A stretch of 64,000 nt of DNA from Shumkonia mesophila (GCF_026163695.1 NZ_JAOTID010000001.1:310001-374000), one strand, 5' to 3'. Shown: positions 16,058 to 25,303, counted from the stretch's first letter. Notes: generated by a model from the sequence alone, not told the origin. Program-made: numbers and translations.

Positions 16058-18462
16058 ATCTGTTTCGGCCCTTCGGCTTCGCCGCCCGCAAATGCTGCGA
16101 GGTCAGCAGCGGCCCGACCGCCGAACCGGGCGTCGCCGCCTATTCCATCGCCATCGCCGGCAATCCCAACTGCGGCAAGACGACGCTGTTCAACGCGCTG
16201 ACCGGTGCCCGCCAGAAGGTCGGCAACTGGCCCGGCGTCACCGTCGATCGCAAGGCCGGCCGCTTCGTCGAGAACGGCACCACGGTATCGGTCGTCGACC
16301 TGCCCGGCGTCTATTCGCTGGCGGTGGCGCCCGGCAGCGGCTCGATCGACGAGCGCATCGCCCGGGACTACATCCTGTCCGGCGAGCCCGACGTCATCGT
16401 CAACATCGTCGACGCCACCAACCTGGAGCGGCACCTGTACCTGACGGCGCAGATCCTGGAGATGCGGGTGCCCATGGTGGTGGCGCTGAACATGACCGAC
16501 GTCGCCGAGCAATTGGGCATCGACGTCGACGTCGACGCGCTCTCGCAGCGCCTGGGCTGCCCGGTGGTCTCGATGGCCGCCGCGCTGGGCCGCGGCATCG
16601 ACGCGCTCAAGGCCGCCGTCAACGAGACGGTGCGGGCCGGCCATGCGCCGACCCAGACGGTGGCCTTTGGGCCGGTGCTGGAGCCCGCCGTCGCCCGCCT
16701 CGTCAAGCTGGTCGGCGGCATTGCCAAGGAGCGCGGCCTGGATGCCCGCTGGCTGGCTGTCAAGCTGCTGGAGGGCGAGGGCATCGCCCGGCGGGTCACC
16801 GGCGGCATCGCCGACCTCATGGTCGGCAGCCTGACCGAGGAATTCAAGAAGGCCGGCGCCGAGGACCCCGACGTGCTGATCGCCGACAGCCGGTTCGGGT
16901 TCGCCCACCGCGTCGCCGCCGAATCGGTGCGCCGGCGCGGCCACGTGTCACGCACGACGTCGGACGCCATCGACCAGGTGATGCTGCACCGCTGGGCCGG
17001 CCCCCTGATCTTCTTCACCGTCATCTACGCGATGTTCCTGTTCACCATCAACCTGGGCGGCGCCTTCATCGATTTCTTCGACATCGCGTTCGGCACCGTC
17101 TTCGTCGAGGGCACCCGCGCCCTGATGACGATGATCGGCGCCCCGGAATGGCTGACCGCGCTGCTGGCCGACGGCCTGGGCGGCGGCATCCAGATCGTCG
17201 CCACCTTCATCCCGATCATCGGCTTCCTATACCTGTTCCTCTCGGCGCTTGAGGATTCGGGCTACATGGCGCGGGCCGCCTTCCTGGCGGATCGCTTCAT
17301 GCGCGCCGTCGGCCTGCCCGGCAAGGCGTTCGTGCCCCTCATCGTCGGCTTCGGCTGCAACGTGCCGGCGATCATGGCGGCCCGTACGTTGGACAACGCC
17401 CGCGACCGCATCGTCACCGTGGTGATGGCGCCCTTCATGTCGTGCGGCGCCCGGCTGGCCGTCTATGCCCTGTTCGCCGCCGCCTTCTTCCCGACCGGCG
17501 GCCAGAACGTGGTGTTCGCCCTTTACCTGATCGGCATCGCCGCCGCCGTCGGCACCGGCATGATCGTCAAGCGCACCCTGCTCCGGGGCGAGAGCACGCC
17601 CTTCATCATGGAACTGCCCGGCTATCACCTCCCGCGACCGCGAGACGTGCTGATCCAGACCTGGAACCGCCTCAAGGTCTTCATCTTCGGCGCCGGCAAG
17701 GTCATCGTGCTGGTGGTCATGGTCCTGAGCTTCTTCAATTCGCTCGGCACCGACGGCACCTTCGGCAACCAGGACAGCGAGAAATCCAGCCTGAGCGCCG
17801 TCGGGCGCGCCATCGTGCCCGTCTTCGAGCCGATGGGAATCGGCGACGACAACTGGCCGGCCACGGTCGGCATCTTCACCGGCGTGTTCGCCAAGGAAGC
17901 GGTGGTCGGCACGCTGAACACCCTCTATTCCGGCCTCTCGGAAGCCGACGCCGAAGAGGGCGAGGCAGGCGCCGAAGACGGTTACGACTTCGTCGGCGGC
18001 ATCGGCGAGGCCCTCCTCTCGATTCCGGCCAATCTGGCGGGGCTGGCCGGCGCTCTGCTCGACCCGCTGGGCATCGGCGCCGAGAGCCTTCAGGCGACGG
18101 TCGAGGACCAGGGCGTCGCGGGCGGCACCTTCGGCGCCATGGCCGAACGCTTCCACGGCCAGGCCGGGGCCTTCGCCTATCTGCTGTTCATCCTGCTATA
18201 TACGCCGTGCGTCGCCGCCATCGGCACCATCGTCCGCGAGGCCGGCGGCCGTTGGGCCTTGTTCGTCTCCGCCTGGACCTTCGGCTTGGCCTACGGGGCG
18301 GCGGTCGTTTCCTACCAGAGCGTCACCCTGACCGACCACCCCCTGAGTTCGGCACTGTGGATCGGGGGTGTCGCGCTGGTCTTCAGCCTGATCGTCGCCG
18401 CGATGCGGGTGGGCGGCCAAGTTTCCAGACGCCACCGCGCGCTGGGTAACGAAGCGGGGTGA
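16054..18462 (+). CDS. feoB: Ferrous iron transporter B
   Basis: An 802-aa inner-membrane Fe2+ transporter with an N-terminal G protein domain: G1 GNPNCGKTT (36-44), G2 within PGVTVDRK, G3 DLPGVY (82-87) and G4 NMTD (146-149). The membrane part has paired Gate regions (VGFGCNVPAIMAAR, and the later FTGVFAKEAVVGTLNTLYS). A Cys-Cys pair in the N-terminal extension (KCCE) is a small oddity. It overlaps feoA and is 4 nt from feoC. Expression should follow the upstream Fur-like box. Confidence 0.97.
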   Translation: MNLFRPFGFAARKCCEVSSGPTAEPGVAAYSIAIAGNPNCGKTTLFNALTGARQKVGNWPGVTVDRKAGRFVENGTTVSVVDLPGVYSLAVAPGSGSIDERIARDYILSGEPDVIVNIVDATNLERHLYLTAQILEMRVPMVVALNMTDVAEQLGIDVDVDALSQRLGCPVVSMAAALGRGIDALKAAVNETVRAGHAPTQTVAFGPVLEPAVARLVKLVGGIAKERGLDARWLAVKLLEGEGIARRVTGGIADLMVGSLTEEFKKAGAEDPDVLIADSRFGFAHRVAAESVRRRGHVSRTTSDAIDQVMLHRWAGPLIFFTVIYAMFLFTINLGGAFIDFFDIAFGTVFVEGTRALMTMIGAPEWLTALLADGLGGGIQIVATFIPIIGFLYLFLSALEDSGYMARAAFLADRFMRAVGLPGKAFVPLIVGFGCNVPAIMAARTLDNARDRIVTVVMAPFMSCGARLAVYALFAAAFFPTGGQNVVFALYLIGIAAAVGTGMIVKRTLLRGESTPFIMELPGYHLPRPRDVLIQTWNRLKVFIFGAGKVIVLVVMVLSFFNSLGTDGTFGNQDSEKSSLSAVGRAIVPVFEPMGIGDDNWPATVGIFTGVFAKEAVVGTLNTLYSGLSEADAEEGEAGAEDGYDFVGGIGEALLSIPANLAGLAGALLDPLGIGAESLQATVEDQGVAGGTFGAMAERFHGQAGAFAYLLFILLYTPCVAAIGTIVREAGGRWALFVSAWTFGLAYGAAVVSYQSVTLTDHPLSSALWIGGVALVFSLIVAAMRVGGQVSRRHRALGNEAG

Positions 18463-18466
18463 GGCG

Positions 18467-18706
18467 ATGATCCTTTCCGACCTCAAGGCCTATCTGCGCG
18501 ACCACGGGCAGGCCTCGCTGCCGGCCATGGCCCGCCATTTCGAGGCCGACGCCGAGGTGCTTCGCGGCATGCTCGACGTGTGGGTTGGCAAGGGCACCGT
18601 CCGGCTGCGCCCGCCCGAGGGCCATTGCGACGGCTGCACCGCCTGCCATACCCGCTGCGACGAAATCTACGAATGGGCAGCGGCGCCATCGGCCGGCCAC
18701 GGCTGA
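18467..18706 (+). CDS. feoC: FeoC-like winged-helix regulator
   Basis: A 79-aa protein in the feoC position. Residues 1-50 form a winged-helix core (MILSDLKAYLRDHGQASLPA). The C-terminal part holds four cysteines in CDGCTACHTRC, the cluster-binding loop of FeoC, where it may carry an oxygen-sensitive Fe-S cluster. FeoC protects or tunes FeoB in enterobacteria. The same role here is inference. ATG 18467 follows the feoB stop by 4 nt. Confidence 0.88.
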   Translation: MILSDLKAYLRDHGQASLPAMARHFEADAEVLRGMLDVWVGKGTVRLRPPEGHCDGCTACHTRCDEIYEWAAAPSAGHG

Positions 18707-18756
18707 AGGCCCCGGCCCCTTGCGCCGGCGGGCGACCCCCGCCATCTTCACATCCC

Positions 18757-19068
18757 ATGGGTTTGCGTTCGCCTGAATGGCGCCGCTGGGCGCTCCTCAT
18801 CGGTGGCTGGCTGTTCGTCGTTCTCGGCGTCGCCGGGCTGTTTCTCCCCTTTTTGCAGGGCTTCCTGTTCCTGTTCGTCGGCCTCGCCCTGCTGTCGCTG
18901 GCCTCGCCCCGTATGCGCTTGATGAGGATGCGCGTCGGCGCGCGATACCCGGCCTTCCGCACCGCCGAGGCGCGGGCGCGGGCGTGGATGCGCGAAAAGG
19001 GACGGCGCTTCGGCTTCGCCGGCCGCAAAACCGGGCCCGGCGATCGCCCCCCTTCATCCGGGTCATGA
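18757..19068 (+). CDS. Small PGPGW/DUF454-like membrane protein
   Basis: A 103-aa protein with one long hydrophobic hairpin (about 11-47, [20 protein letters not shown] then [15 protein letters not shown]), followed by an Arg-rich cytosolic tail. The arrangement resembles the PGPGW family of predicted transmembrane proteins. Function unknown. ATG 18757 is chosen because the hydrophobic segment starts soon after it; upstream in-frame sequence overlaps feoC in another frame and is Arg/Pro-rich. It ends 32 bp before lepA, possibly co-transcribed. Confidence 0.7.
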   Translation: MGLRSPEWRRWALLIGGWLFVVLGVAGLFLPFLQGFLFLFVGLALLSLASPRMRLMRMRVGARYPAFRTAEARARAWMREKGRRFGFAGRKTGPGDRPPSSGS

Positions 19069-19100
19069 CAGACGGCGGGCAACCTGATAAAAGCGCGGCC

Positions 19101-20903
19101 ATGACCGATCTTGCGCACATCCGCACCTTTGCCATCATCGCCCATATCGACCATGGGAAATCGACCCTGGCCGATCGCCTGATCCAGTTGTGCGGCGGCC
19201 TGACGGCGCGCGAGATGCGCGAGCAGGTGCTCGATTCCATGGACATCGAGCGCGAACGCGGCATCACCATCAAGGCGCAGACGGTGCGCCTGGAATACAC
19301 CGCGAAAAGCGGCGAGATCTACGAGCTCAACCTCATCGATACCCCCGGCCACGTCGACTTCTCCTACGAGGTCAGCCGCAGCCTCGCCGCCTGCGAGGGA
19401 TCGCTGCTGGTGGTCGACGCCACCCAGGGGGTGGAGGCCCAGACGCTGGCCAACGTCTACATGGCCATCGACAACAACCACGAGATCGTTCCCGTCCTCA
19501 ACAAGATCGACCTGCCGGCGGCCGAGCCCGAGCAGGTCAAGGACCAGATCGCCAACGTCATCGGCCTGGACGCTTCCGACGCCCTGATGATTTCGGCCAA
19601 GACCGGCCTGGGCGTGCCCGACGTGCTGGAAGCCATCGTCAAGCGGCTGCCGGCCCCGAAGGGCGACGATGCCGCCCCGCTCAAGGCGCTGCTGGTCGAT
19701 TCCTGGTACGACCCCTATCTCGGCGTCATGATCCTGGTGCGCATCTATGATGGCGTGCTCAAGCGCGGCATGAAGATCCGCATGATGGCGGCCGGCACCG
19801 TCTATCAACTGGAACAGGTGGGCGTCTTCACCCCCAAGGCGAAGACCGTCGATCAACTGGGCCCCGGCGAGGTCGGCTATTTCACCGCCTCGATCAAGAC
19901 AGTGGCCGACACCCGGGTCGGCGATACCATCACCGAGGACCGCCGCCCCACCGCCCACGCGCTGCCCGGTTTCAGGCCATCGATTCCGGTGGTGTTCTGC
20001 GGCCTGTTTCCGGTGGATGCGGCACAATTCGAAGACCTGCGCATGTCGCTGGACAAGCTGCACCTCAACGACGCCAGCTTCCATTTCGAGCCCGAGACCT
20101 CGGCCGGACTGGGCTTCGGCTTCCGCTGCGGCTTCCTGGGGCTGCTGCACCTGGAGATCATCCAGGAGCGCCTGGAGCGCGAGTTCGACCTCGACCTCAT
20201 CGCCACCTCGCCCTCCGTCGTCTATCGCATCCACATGACCGACGGCTCGCTGGTCCTCCTCCACAATCCGGTCGACATGCCCGATCCGGTGCGCATCGAC
20301 CACATGGAGGAGCCGTGGATCAAGGCCACCATCCTGGTGCCCGACACTTATCTGGGGGCGGTCCTGCAACTGTGTACCGAGCGGCGCGGCGTGCAGGTCG
20401 AGCTCACCTACGTCGGCAACCGGGCGATGGCCGTCTACCGGCTGCCGCTGAACGAGGTGGTGATCGATTTCTACGACCGCCTGAAGTCGGTATCGCGCGG
20501 CTACGCCAGCTTCGACTACGAGATGGACGGCTACCTTGAAGGCAAGCTGGAAAAGGTCTCGATCCTGGTCAACGGCGAGCCGGTCGACGCGCTCTCCTTC
20601 ATCTGCCACGCCGCCTATGCCGAGCAACGCGGACGGGCCATCTGCGAGCGCCTGCGCGACCTCATCCCCCGCCAGCTGTTCAAGATCGCCATTCAGGCCG
20701 CCATCGGGCGCAATGTCATCGCCAGGTCCACCGTCAGCCCGCTGCGCAAGGACGTCACCGCCAAATGCTACGGCGGCGACATCACCCGCAAGCGCAAGCT
20801 TCTGGAAAAGCAGAAGGCCGGCAAGAAGCGCATGCGCCAGTTCGGCAAGGTCGAGATCCCGCAGTCCGCCTTCCTGGCGGTGCTGAAAAGCGGCGACAAC
20901 TAG
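19101..20903 (+). CDS. lepA: Elongation factor 4 (LepA)
   Basis: A ribosome-binding translational GTPase, 600 aa, matching the usual 599-601. G1 is AHIDHGKST near residue 17, the switch region has [12 protein letters not shown]3 is DTPGHVDF, G4 is NKIDLP. The LepA-specific C-terminal domain ends in [23 protein letters not shown] 19101 gives the conserved opening [20 protein letters not shown]. An in-frame ATG at 19065 would add 12 residues. Confidence 0.97.
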   Translation: MTDLAHIRTFAIIAHIDHGKSTLADRLIQLCGGLTAREMREQVLDSMDIERERGITIKAQTVRLEYTAKSGEIYELNLIDTPGHVDFSYEVSRSLAACEGSLLVVDATQGVEAQTLANVYMAIDNNHEIVPVLNKIDLPAAEPEQVKDQIANVIGLDASDALMISAKTGLGVPDVLEAIVKRLPAPKGDDAAPLKALLVDSWYDPYLGVMILVRIYDGVLKRGMKIRMMAAGTVYQLEQVGVFTPKAKTVDQLGPGEVGYFTASIKTVADTRVGDTITEDRRPTAHALPGFRPSIPVVFCGLFPVDAAQFEDLRMSLDKLHLNDASFHFEPETSAGLGFGFRCGFLGLLHLEIIQERLEREFDLDLIATSPSVVYRIHMTDGSLVLLHNPVDMPDPVRIDHMEEPWIKATILVPDTYLGAVLQLCTERRGVQVELTYVGNRAMAVYRLPLNEVVIDFYDRLKSVSRGYASFDYEMDGYLEGKLEKVSILVNGEPVDALSFICHAAYAEQRGRAICERLRDLIPRQLFKIAIQAAIGRNVIARSTVSPLRKDVTAKCYGGDITRKRKLLEKQKAGKKRMRQFGKVEIPQSAFLAVLKSGDN

Positions 20904-21337
20904 GGCTTGGCCTCTTCCTCCCGCTCGGCCGCCAGCCGGTCCCGGAAAGCCTGGAACTCCTTCTCCTCGGCCTCGGCCTGCTCGGCCAGGGAATCGTAGA
21001 GGAAAAGGGCGTCCTCCTCCTGCTGGCGGGTGGCATCGGGCTGCCCGCGACGAGGCCGGCCGAACCACAGCATCAGCCCGCCGGGAAGGCCGAACAGCGC
21101 CCACAAAGGCAACGCCAGAACGCTCGTCGTCAGCGGGTCCCACGCCCACGGCCCCAGCAGAGCCTCGAGCCGGATCTTGGTCACCACCAGGTTGCCCGGG
21201 GCCAGCGCATACCACACGTCGTAGGCCGTGAGCACGAGGCCGGCCCCGTGCGGTCCCAGGCGGGCCGCCGTTTCGGCGGCGGCGCCCAGCAGGGCGGCCA
21301 CCAGGAACAGCCAGCCGAACGGAAAGAGCGCGCGCAT
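20900..21337 (-). CDS. Hypothetical membrane protein
   Basis: A 145-aa protein of unknown function. Two or three hydrophobic segments (about 3-20 [18 protein letters not shown], a weaker one near 25-45, and about 76-95 [19 protein letters not shown]) are followed by a charged, Glu-rich coiled-coil tail ([20 protein letters not shown]). ATG 21337 places the hydrophobic segment right at the N-terminus. Its stop overlaps the lepA stop by 3 bp on the opposite strand, so the two genes converge with no gap. Third-position G+C is high, like a real gene. Confidence 0.6.
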   Translation of the reverse strand: MRALFPFGWLFLVAALLGAAAETAARLGPHGAGLVLTAYDVWYALAPGNLVVTKIRLEALLGPWAWDPLTTSVLALPLWALFGLPGGLMLWFGRPRRGQPDATRQQEEDALFLYDSLAEQAEAEEKEFQAFRDRLAAEREEEAKP

Positions 21338-21427
21338 GCGCCATCTTAGCCGCAACCACCGCGCCCGCGCCAAAGCAAAGTCGCCCCGCGGTTGCCCCGG
21401 TCGGGGGCGATGGGGTATAGCTGGAGC

Positions 21428-22108
21428 ATGGACCGATCCCGCCGCCTGACCCCGCCCTTCTCGCCCGTCCTGCTGGCCGGCCTGGCTGCGCGACCGCTGC
21501 CGCCGATGGCCTTGCAGCCCGCGCTGGCGCTGGCCGTGCGCATCGTAAGGCGGCGCCATCCCGGCCTGTTCGACCGCTTGAAAGGCGTCGGCGCGCCGAG
21601 CTTTTTGATCGATCCCATCGACCTGCCCTTCGTCTTCCTGCTGGAGACCGACCCCGAACGGCCGCGCCTGATCGCGCTGTCGGAGGCCGACGGCGCCGTG
21701 CAGGCGGCCAGCGCCACCGTCCGCGGGCCGCTGATGACGCTGATCGACCTGGCGGAGGGACGGCTCGACGGCGACGCCCTGTTCTTCTCGCGCGACCTGG
21801 CGGTGGAAGGCGACACCGAGGCGGTGGTGGCACTGAGGAACGCCATCGACGACGCCGAGATCGACCTGACCGCCGATCTGGCGTCGCTTCTGGGACCCCT
21901 GGCCGGGCCGGCCCGCCTGGCCATCAACGGCGCCGCCGCCCTGGTGTCGCGGGCGGCCCGCGATCTGGAAACCCTGCGCGAGGCGGTGATCGCGCCGGCC
22001 GTGCGGCGCGCCGACGCCCAGGCCGCCGAACTGCGCGAGATCGAGCGGCGCATCGAAGGGGCCGGCGCCGCCCCCGGCCGGACGCGCCGGGCCGGCTCTC
22101 CCTCATGA
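21428..22108 (+). CDS. ubiT: UbiT-like SCP2 lipid-carrier protein
   Basis: An SCP2 (sterol-carrier) domain protein of 226 aa. In Escherichia coli UbiT is the accessory lipid-binding factor of oxygen-independent ubiquinone synthesis and is always found with ubiU and ubiV, which follow directly here. The SCP2 fold is seen in LKGVGAPSFLIDPIDLPFVF and LFFSRDLAVEGDTEAVVALR, a motif typical of UbiT. The C-terminal extension is helical and charged. The start is uncertain: ATG 21428 has GGAG one base away, and ATG 21410 would add six residues. The stop overlaps ubiU (ATGA). Confidence 0.85.
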   Translation: MDRSRRLTPPFSPVLLAGLAARPLPPMALQPALALAVRIVRRRHPGLFDRLKGVGAPSFLIDPIDLPFVFLLETDPERPRLIALSEADGAVQAASATVRGPLMTLIDLAEGRLDGDALFFSRDLAVEGDTEAVVALRNAIDDAEIDLTADLASLLGPLAGPARLAINGAAALVSRAARDLETLREAVIAPAVRRADAQAAELREIERRIEGAGAAPGRTRRAGSPS

Positions 22109-23094
22109 GCCGGCGCCTGGATCTGGTCTGCCCGGCCGGCACGCCGGCCAGCCTGCGCGCCGCCGTCGACGCCGGGGGCGATGCGGTCTATCTGGGGTTC
22201 CGCGACGAAACCAACGCCCGCAACTTCCCCGGCCTCAACTTCAGCCGCGACGAGTTGAAGGAAGGCATCGCCTACGCCCACGAGCGCGGGGCCAAGGTGT
22301 TCGTCGCCGTCAACACCTATCCCCGGGCCGGCAACCTCGGCCCGTGGCGCCAGGCGGTCGACGACGCGGCGCGCCTCAAGGCCGACGCCGTCATCCTGGC
22401 CGACATCGGGCTTGCCGATTACGCGGCCCGCACCCATCCCCAACTCGGCCGCCACCTGTCGGTGCAGGCCTCGGCCTCCAACCCGGCGGCGATCGGCTTC
22501 TATCGCCGGGAGCTGGGGGTGCGCCGGGTGGTGCTGCCGCGGGTCCTCACCATCGAGGAGATCGCGGCACTGAATGCCGCCATCGAGGTCGAGACCGAGG
22601 TCTTCGTGTTCGGCGGCCTGTGCGTCATGGCCGAGGGCCGCTGCACGCTGTCCTCCTACGCGACGCCGTGTTCCCCCAACCGCGAGGGCGTATGCTCGCC
22701 GGCCGCCCACGTGCGCTACGTCGAGAAGGGGGACGCCACCGTCACCAAGCTGGGCGACTTTACCCTCAACGTCGTTCAGGGCGGCGAGCGCGCCGCCTAT
22801 CCTACCACCTGCAAGGGCCGCTACCGGGTGGCCGGGGCCGAGCGCTACCTGTTCGAGGAGCCGGCCTCCTTGAGCGCCATGCACATGCTGCCCGAACTGG
22901 CGGCGGCGGGCGTCACCGCGCTCAAGATCGAGGGCCGCCAGCGCGGCCGCGCCTATGTGGCGCAAGTCGTGGCCGCCTTCCGCCGGGCCGTCGACGCGGT
23001 CGCCGCCGGCGCCCCGCTGCCGGCCGAGGAACTGGCCGCGATCACCGAGGGCGGCAAGCAGACCACCGGCGCCTACCGGCGAAGCTGGCAGTGA
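22105..23094 (+). CDS. ubiU: Ubiquinone biosynthesis protein UbiU (U32 family)
   Basis: A 329-aa U32-family protein. With UbiV it performs oxygen-independent hydroxylation of the ubiquinone ring using prephenate as oxygen donor and a [4Fe-4S] cluster. The cluster cysteines are visible in GGLCVMAEGRCTLSSY, in CSPNREGVCSPAAH and in TTCKGRY. It opens with LVCPAGTPASLRAAVDAGGD, typical of the family. Although called peptidases in many databases, this subgroup works in quinone synthesis. It overlaps ubiT by 4 nt and sits 7 nt from ubiV. Confidence 0.93.
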   Translation: MSRRLDLVCPAGTPASLRAAVDAGGDAVYLGFRDETNARNFPGLNFSRDELKEGIAYAHERGAKVFVAVNTYPRAGNLGPWRQAVDDAARLKADAVILADIGLADYAARTHPQLGRHLSVQASASNPAAIGFYRRELGVRRVVLPRVLTIEEIAALNAAIEVETEVFVFGGLCVMAEGRCTLSSYATPCSPNREGVCSPAAHVRYVEKGDATVTKLGDFTLNVVQGGERAAYPTTCKGRYRVAGAERYLFEEPASLSAMHMLPELAAAGVTALKIEGRQRGRAYVAQVVAAFRRAVDAVAAGAPLPAEELAAITEGGKQTTGAYRRSWQ

Positions 23095-23101
23095 GGAACC
23101 C

Positions 23102-24013
23102 GTGAGCGCCGCCCGCCCCGCCCTGCTCAGCCTTGGGCCCGTGCTGTTCCCGTGGCCGGCCAAAGCGTGGCGCGACTTCTATTTCCGCATCGCCGACGAG
23201 GCCGACGTCGATTGCGTCCACCTGGGCGAGGTGGTGTGCTTCAAGCGCGCCGGCCTGCACGCCCAGATGATGGAGGCGGTGGGCGAGCGCCTGGCGCGGG
23301 CCGGCAAGGAGGTGGTGTTGTCCTCGCTGGCGCTGATCATGAACGAGGCGGAGCTCGACTCCGTGCGGACGCTGGCGGCGAAGGACGGCGCGCTGATCGA
23401 GGCCAACGACATGGCGGCCGCCGCGCTGCTGGCCGGCCGGCCGCACGCCATCGGGCCCTACGTCAACGTCTATAACGAGGGCACGCTGGCCTATCTGGCG
23501 GGACGCGGCGCGGTGCGCGCCTGCCTGCCGTTCGAGCTGCCGGAAACCTCCCTCGCGGCGCTGGCGGCGGCCTCGCCGGTGGAACTCGAGGTGCAGGTGT
23601 TCGGCCGCGTGCCGCTGGCCCTCTCGGCCCGCTGCTACGCGGCCAGGGCCCGCGACAGGAGCAAGGACGACTGCCGCATCGTCTGTCGCGAGGATGGCGA
23701 CGGGCTGGCCGTCGACACGCTGGACGGCGCCGCTTTCCTGGCCGTCAACGGCACCCAGACGCTGTCTTCCACCTGCGCCAACCTGGCGGCCGAGGTGGGC
23801 CGGCTGCTGGCCATGGGAATCCGCCGCCTGCGCCTGTCGCCCCACGCCATCGACATGGTGGCGGTGGCCGAGGTCTTCCGCGCCGTCGCCGACGGACGCC
23901 TGGAAACCGCCGAGGCCGACGCCCGGCTGGCGGCACTCGCCAACGGCATGGCCTTTTCCAACGGCTTCTTCCATGGCGCCGAGGGCGCCGCCTTCATCGG
24001 CGAGGCCGAATAG
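23102..24013 (+). CDS. ubiV: Ubiquinone biosynthesis protein UbiV (U32 family)
   Basis: Partner of UbiU, 303 aa, forming the heterodimer for anaerobic ubiquinone hydroxylation. Candidate cluster ligands are the Cys residues in VDCVHLGEVVCFKRAG and in SARCYAARARDRSKDDC plus the following RIVC. GTG 23102 is the start: GAGGAAC lies just upstream and the first residues lead into LSLGPVLFPWPAKAWRDFY, a conserved UbiV opening. Last gene of ubiTUV. The cytidylate-kinase-like gene converges on it 23 bp later. Confidence 0.93.
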   Translation: MSAARPALLSLGPVLFPWPAKAWRDFYFRIADEADVDCVHLGEVVCFKRAGLHAQMMEAVGERLARAGKEVVLSSLALIMNEAELDSVRTLAAKDGALIEANDMAAAALLAGRPHAIGPYVNVYNEGTLAYLAGRGAVRACLPFELPETSLAALAAASPVELEVQVFGRVPLALSARCYAARARDRSKDDCRIVCREDGDGLAVDTLDGAAFLAVNGTQTLSSTCANLAAEVGRLLAMGIRRLRLSPHAIDMVAVAEVFRAVADGRLETAEADARLAALANGMAFSNGFFHGAEGAAFIGEAE

Positions 24014-24036
24014 CGCCAAGCCCGGCGACGGGCCGC

Positions 24037-24735
24037 TCAGCCGGCCGCCGCCGTCGCCTTGGGAACGGCAAGCCCGGTCGCTCCCTGCATGGCGACGATC
24101 ATGTCGACCACCGGGTCCATCGACACCAGCTTGTCGGTGTTGACGACGAGATCGAAGTTGGTGGGGTCGTTCAAGCGCCGGTGGAACATGTCCCACACGA
24201 ACTTGCCGCGCTTGCGGTTGCTTTCGCGCACCTTCTCCTTGGCCTCCTCCAGGCCGATGCCGTCCTCCGCCGCCACCCGGACGGCGCAGGCCTCGACCGA
24301 GCCGGTGATGCGCACGCGCAACGCCGGGCGGTTTTCGAGAATGACGTAGGCGCCGCGCCCGAGGATGATGCCGCCCAGGCGGTGCAGGGCGCGCACGGTG
24401 GCCGCCAGCTGGGCCAGATAGTCGTCGCGGCTGACGTTCTTGGCGAAGAAGGCGGCGTAGAGCCAGGCGTCGGCGGCGGTGACCGCGTATTCGTTGAGGC
24501 TGGACATCAGCTTCTTGTCGACCTTGGCCTGGCGGGCCACGGCGTCGAGGATTTCGGACCCGTAGACCTCGAGCCCCAGGCGGGCGCCCAGCGCGCGGGC
24601 CGCCGCGTCGCCGCCGCTGCCCATGGTCCGCGACACGATGATGGTGGGCCGGCGGACCTCGCCTGGCGGCCGTTCGTGGCCGGACTCGGCCGCCCGGACC
24701 AGCGCCCGCACCACGCCCTGTGCGTCGATCGACAT
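24037..24735 (-). CDS. Cytidylate-kinase-like family protein
   Basis: A 232-aa P-loop protein of the cytidylate kinase-like family (AAK6 type). The N-terminal nucleotide loop is atypical (SRTMGSGGDAAARALG), followed by a LGLEVYGSEILDAVARQAKV segment and GGIILGRGAYVIL, both familiar from the family. Arg-rich lid residues lie in VRESNRKRGKFVWDMF. True nucleotide-kinase activity is unproven for this group. ATG 24735 gives MSIDAQGVVRALV. It reads toward ubiV and starts 190 bp from tRNA-Ser, facing away. Confidence 0.8.
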   Translation of the reverse strand: MSIDAQGVVRALVRAAESGHERPPGEVRRPTIIVSRTMGSGGDAAARALGARLGLEVYGSEILDAVARQAKVDKKLMSSLNEYAVTAADAWLYAAFFAKNVSRDDYLAQLAATVRALHRLGGIILGRGAYVILENRPALRVRITGSVEACAVRVAAEDGIGLEEAKEKVRESNRKRGKFVWDMFHRRLNDPTNFDLVVNTDKLVSMDPVVDMIVAMQGATGLAVPKATAAAG

Positions 24736-24883
24736 CGTTCTCGCTCCTGCCCGGGCCACGCCTGGCCGGCCCGGATGGCCGATGCCTCGCGGCCTTCGCC
24801 GCGGGACCTCCCTGCGCCCATTGTGCGCTTTTCGGGCGTTCCAAGGCAACTCCGTCGGTGGCGGGCGGCCCGGCGCAAAACCG

Positions 24884-24912
24884 TTGCAGACGGCCCCTTC
24901 CTCGGCTAGGTT
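24884..24912 (+). promoter_or_regulatory. Promoter of tRNA-Ser
   Basis: TTGCAG (24884-24889), 17-bp spacer, TAGGTT (24907-24912), then 13 bp to the mature tRNA 5' end. Four of six matches at -35 and a fair -10. Confidence 0.6.
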
Positions 24913-24925
24913 GGCGCCCCTCCAG

Positions 24926-25016
24926 GGAGGGATGGCCGAGCGGTCGAAGGCGCACGCCTGGAAAGTGTGTATACCCCTAAAGGGTATCGTGGGTTCGAAT
25001 CCCACTCCCTCCGCCA
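24926..25016 (+). tRNA. tRNA-Ser, anticodon GGA
   Basis: A 91-nt class II tRNA. Acceptor GGAGGGA pairs with TCCCTCC, discriminator G, encoded CCA. The anticodon loop CTGGAAA gives GGA (codons UCC/UCU). A long variable arm (TATACCCCTAAAGGGTATC) is the serine hallmark. T arm GTGGG-TTCGAAT-CCCAC. It marks the left border of a repeat-rich accessory stretch. Confidence 0.96.
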
Positions 25017-25021
25017 CCCTA

Positions 25022-25072
25022 CGCCTTCGGCTTCGGGTGGCAGGCCACGACGTGGGCTGACAGCCGAAGGCG
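25022..25072. repeat. 11-bp perfect inverted repeat downstream of tRNA-Ser
   Basis: CGCCTTCGGCT (25022-25032) and AGCCGAAGGCG (25062-25072) are exact complements, followed by TTTGGG. A second hairpin follows (GCCCTCC 25088-25094 / GGAGGGC 25109-25115). CCTTCGGCTTCGGGT occurs twice (25024-25038 and 25137-25151). Could be the tRNA terminator or a REP-like element. Confidence 0.6.
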
Positions 25073-25170
25073 TTTGGGCGTAGGAGTGCCCTCCGAAGCC
25101 TTGGCGCAGGAGGGCTGGTTCCGCCCGGTATTTCCCCCTTCGGCTTCGGGTTTCTGCCGTCTCCTTGAAG

Positions 25171-25251
25171 TCCCATGCAGCCGCGGAAACCGAGGCCATC
25201 GCCCGCGAACGTGAACAAGACCTCAAGTCCGGCTCTGGTAAGGCGCCATAG
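25171..25251 (+). pseudogene. Decayed coding tail, copy 1
   Basis: The frame reads SHAAAETEAIARERE and ends in SGSGKAP and a TAG. It matches the coding tail at 26149-26292 (VETDAIARELE, then SSSGKA). At DNA level 34 nt (25183-25216 against 26215-26248) differ at only three positions. No usable upstream frame supports a whole gene. The parent gene is not recognised. Confidence 0.5.
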
Positions 25252-25254
25252 GCT

Positions 25255-25303
25255 TGTCATCCTTTGTCGTCTCCTGTCGTCACGTGTCATCATTTCTGTC
25301 GCC
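25255..25303. repeat. Helically phased TGTCRTC repeats
   Basis: TGTCATC, TGTCGTC, TGTCGTC and TGTCATC begin at 25255, 25265, 25275 and 25285, exactly 10 bp apart. A fifth, variant copy TGTCGCC begins at 25297. One-turn spacing would put every copy on the same face of the helix. Confidence 0.7.

Noticed and set aside
22105-24013. Collagenase-type U32 peptidases
   Set aside because: Position with ubiT, the cysteine pattern and lengths match UbiU/UbiV, not proteases.
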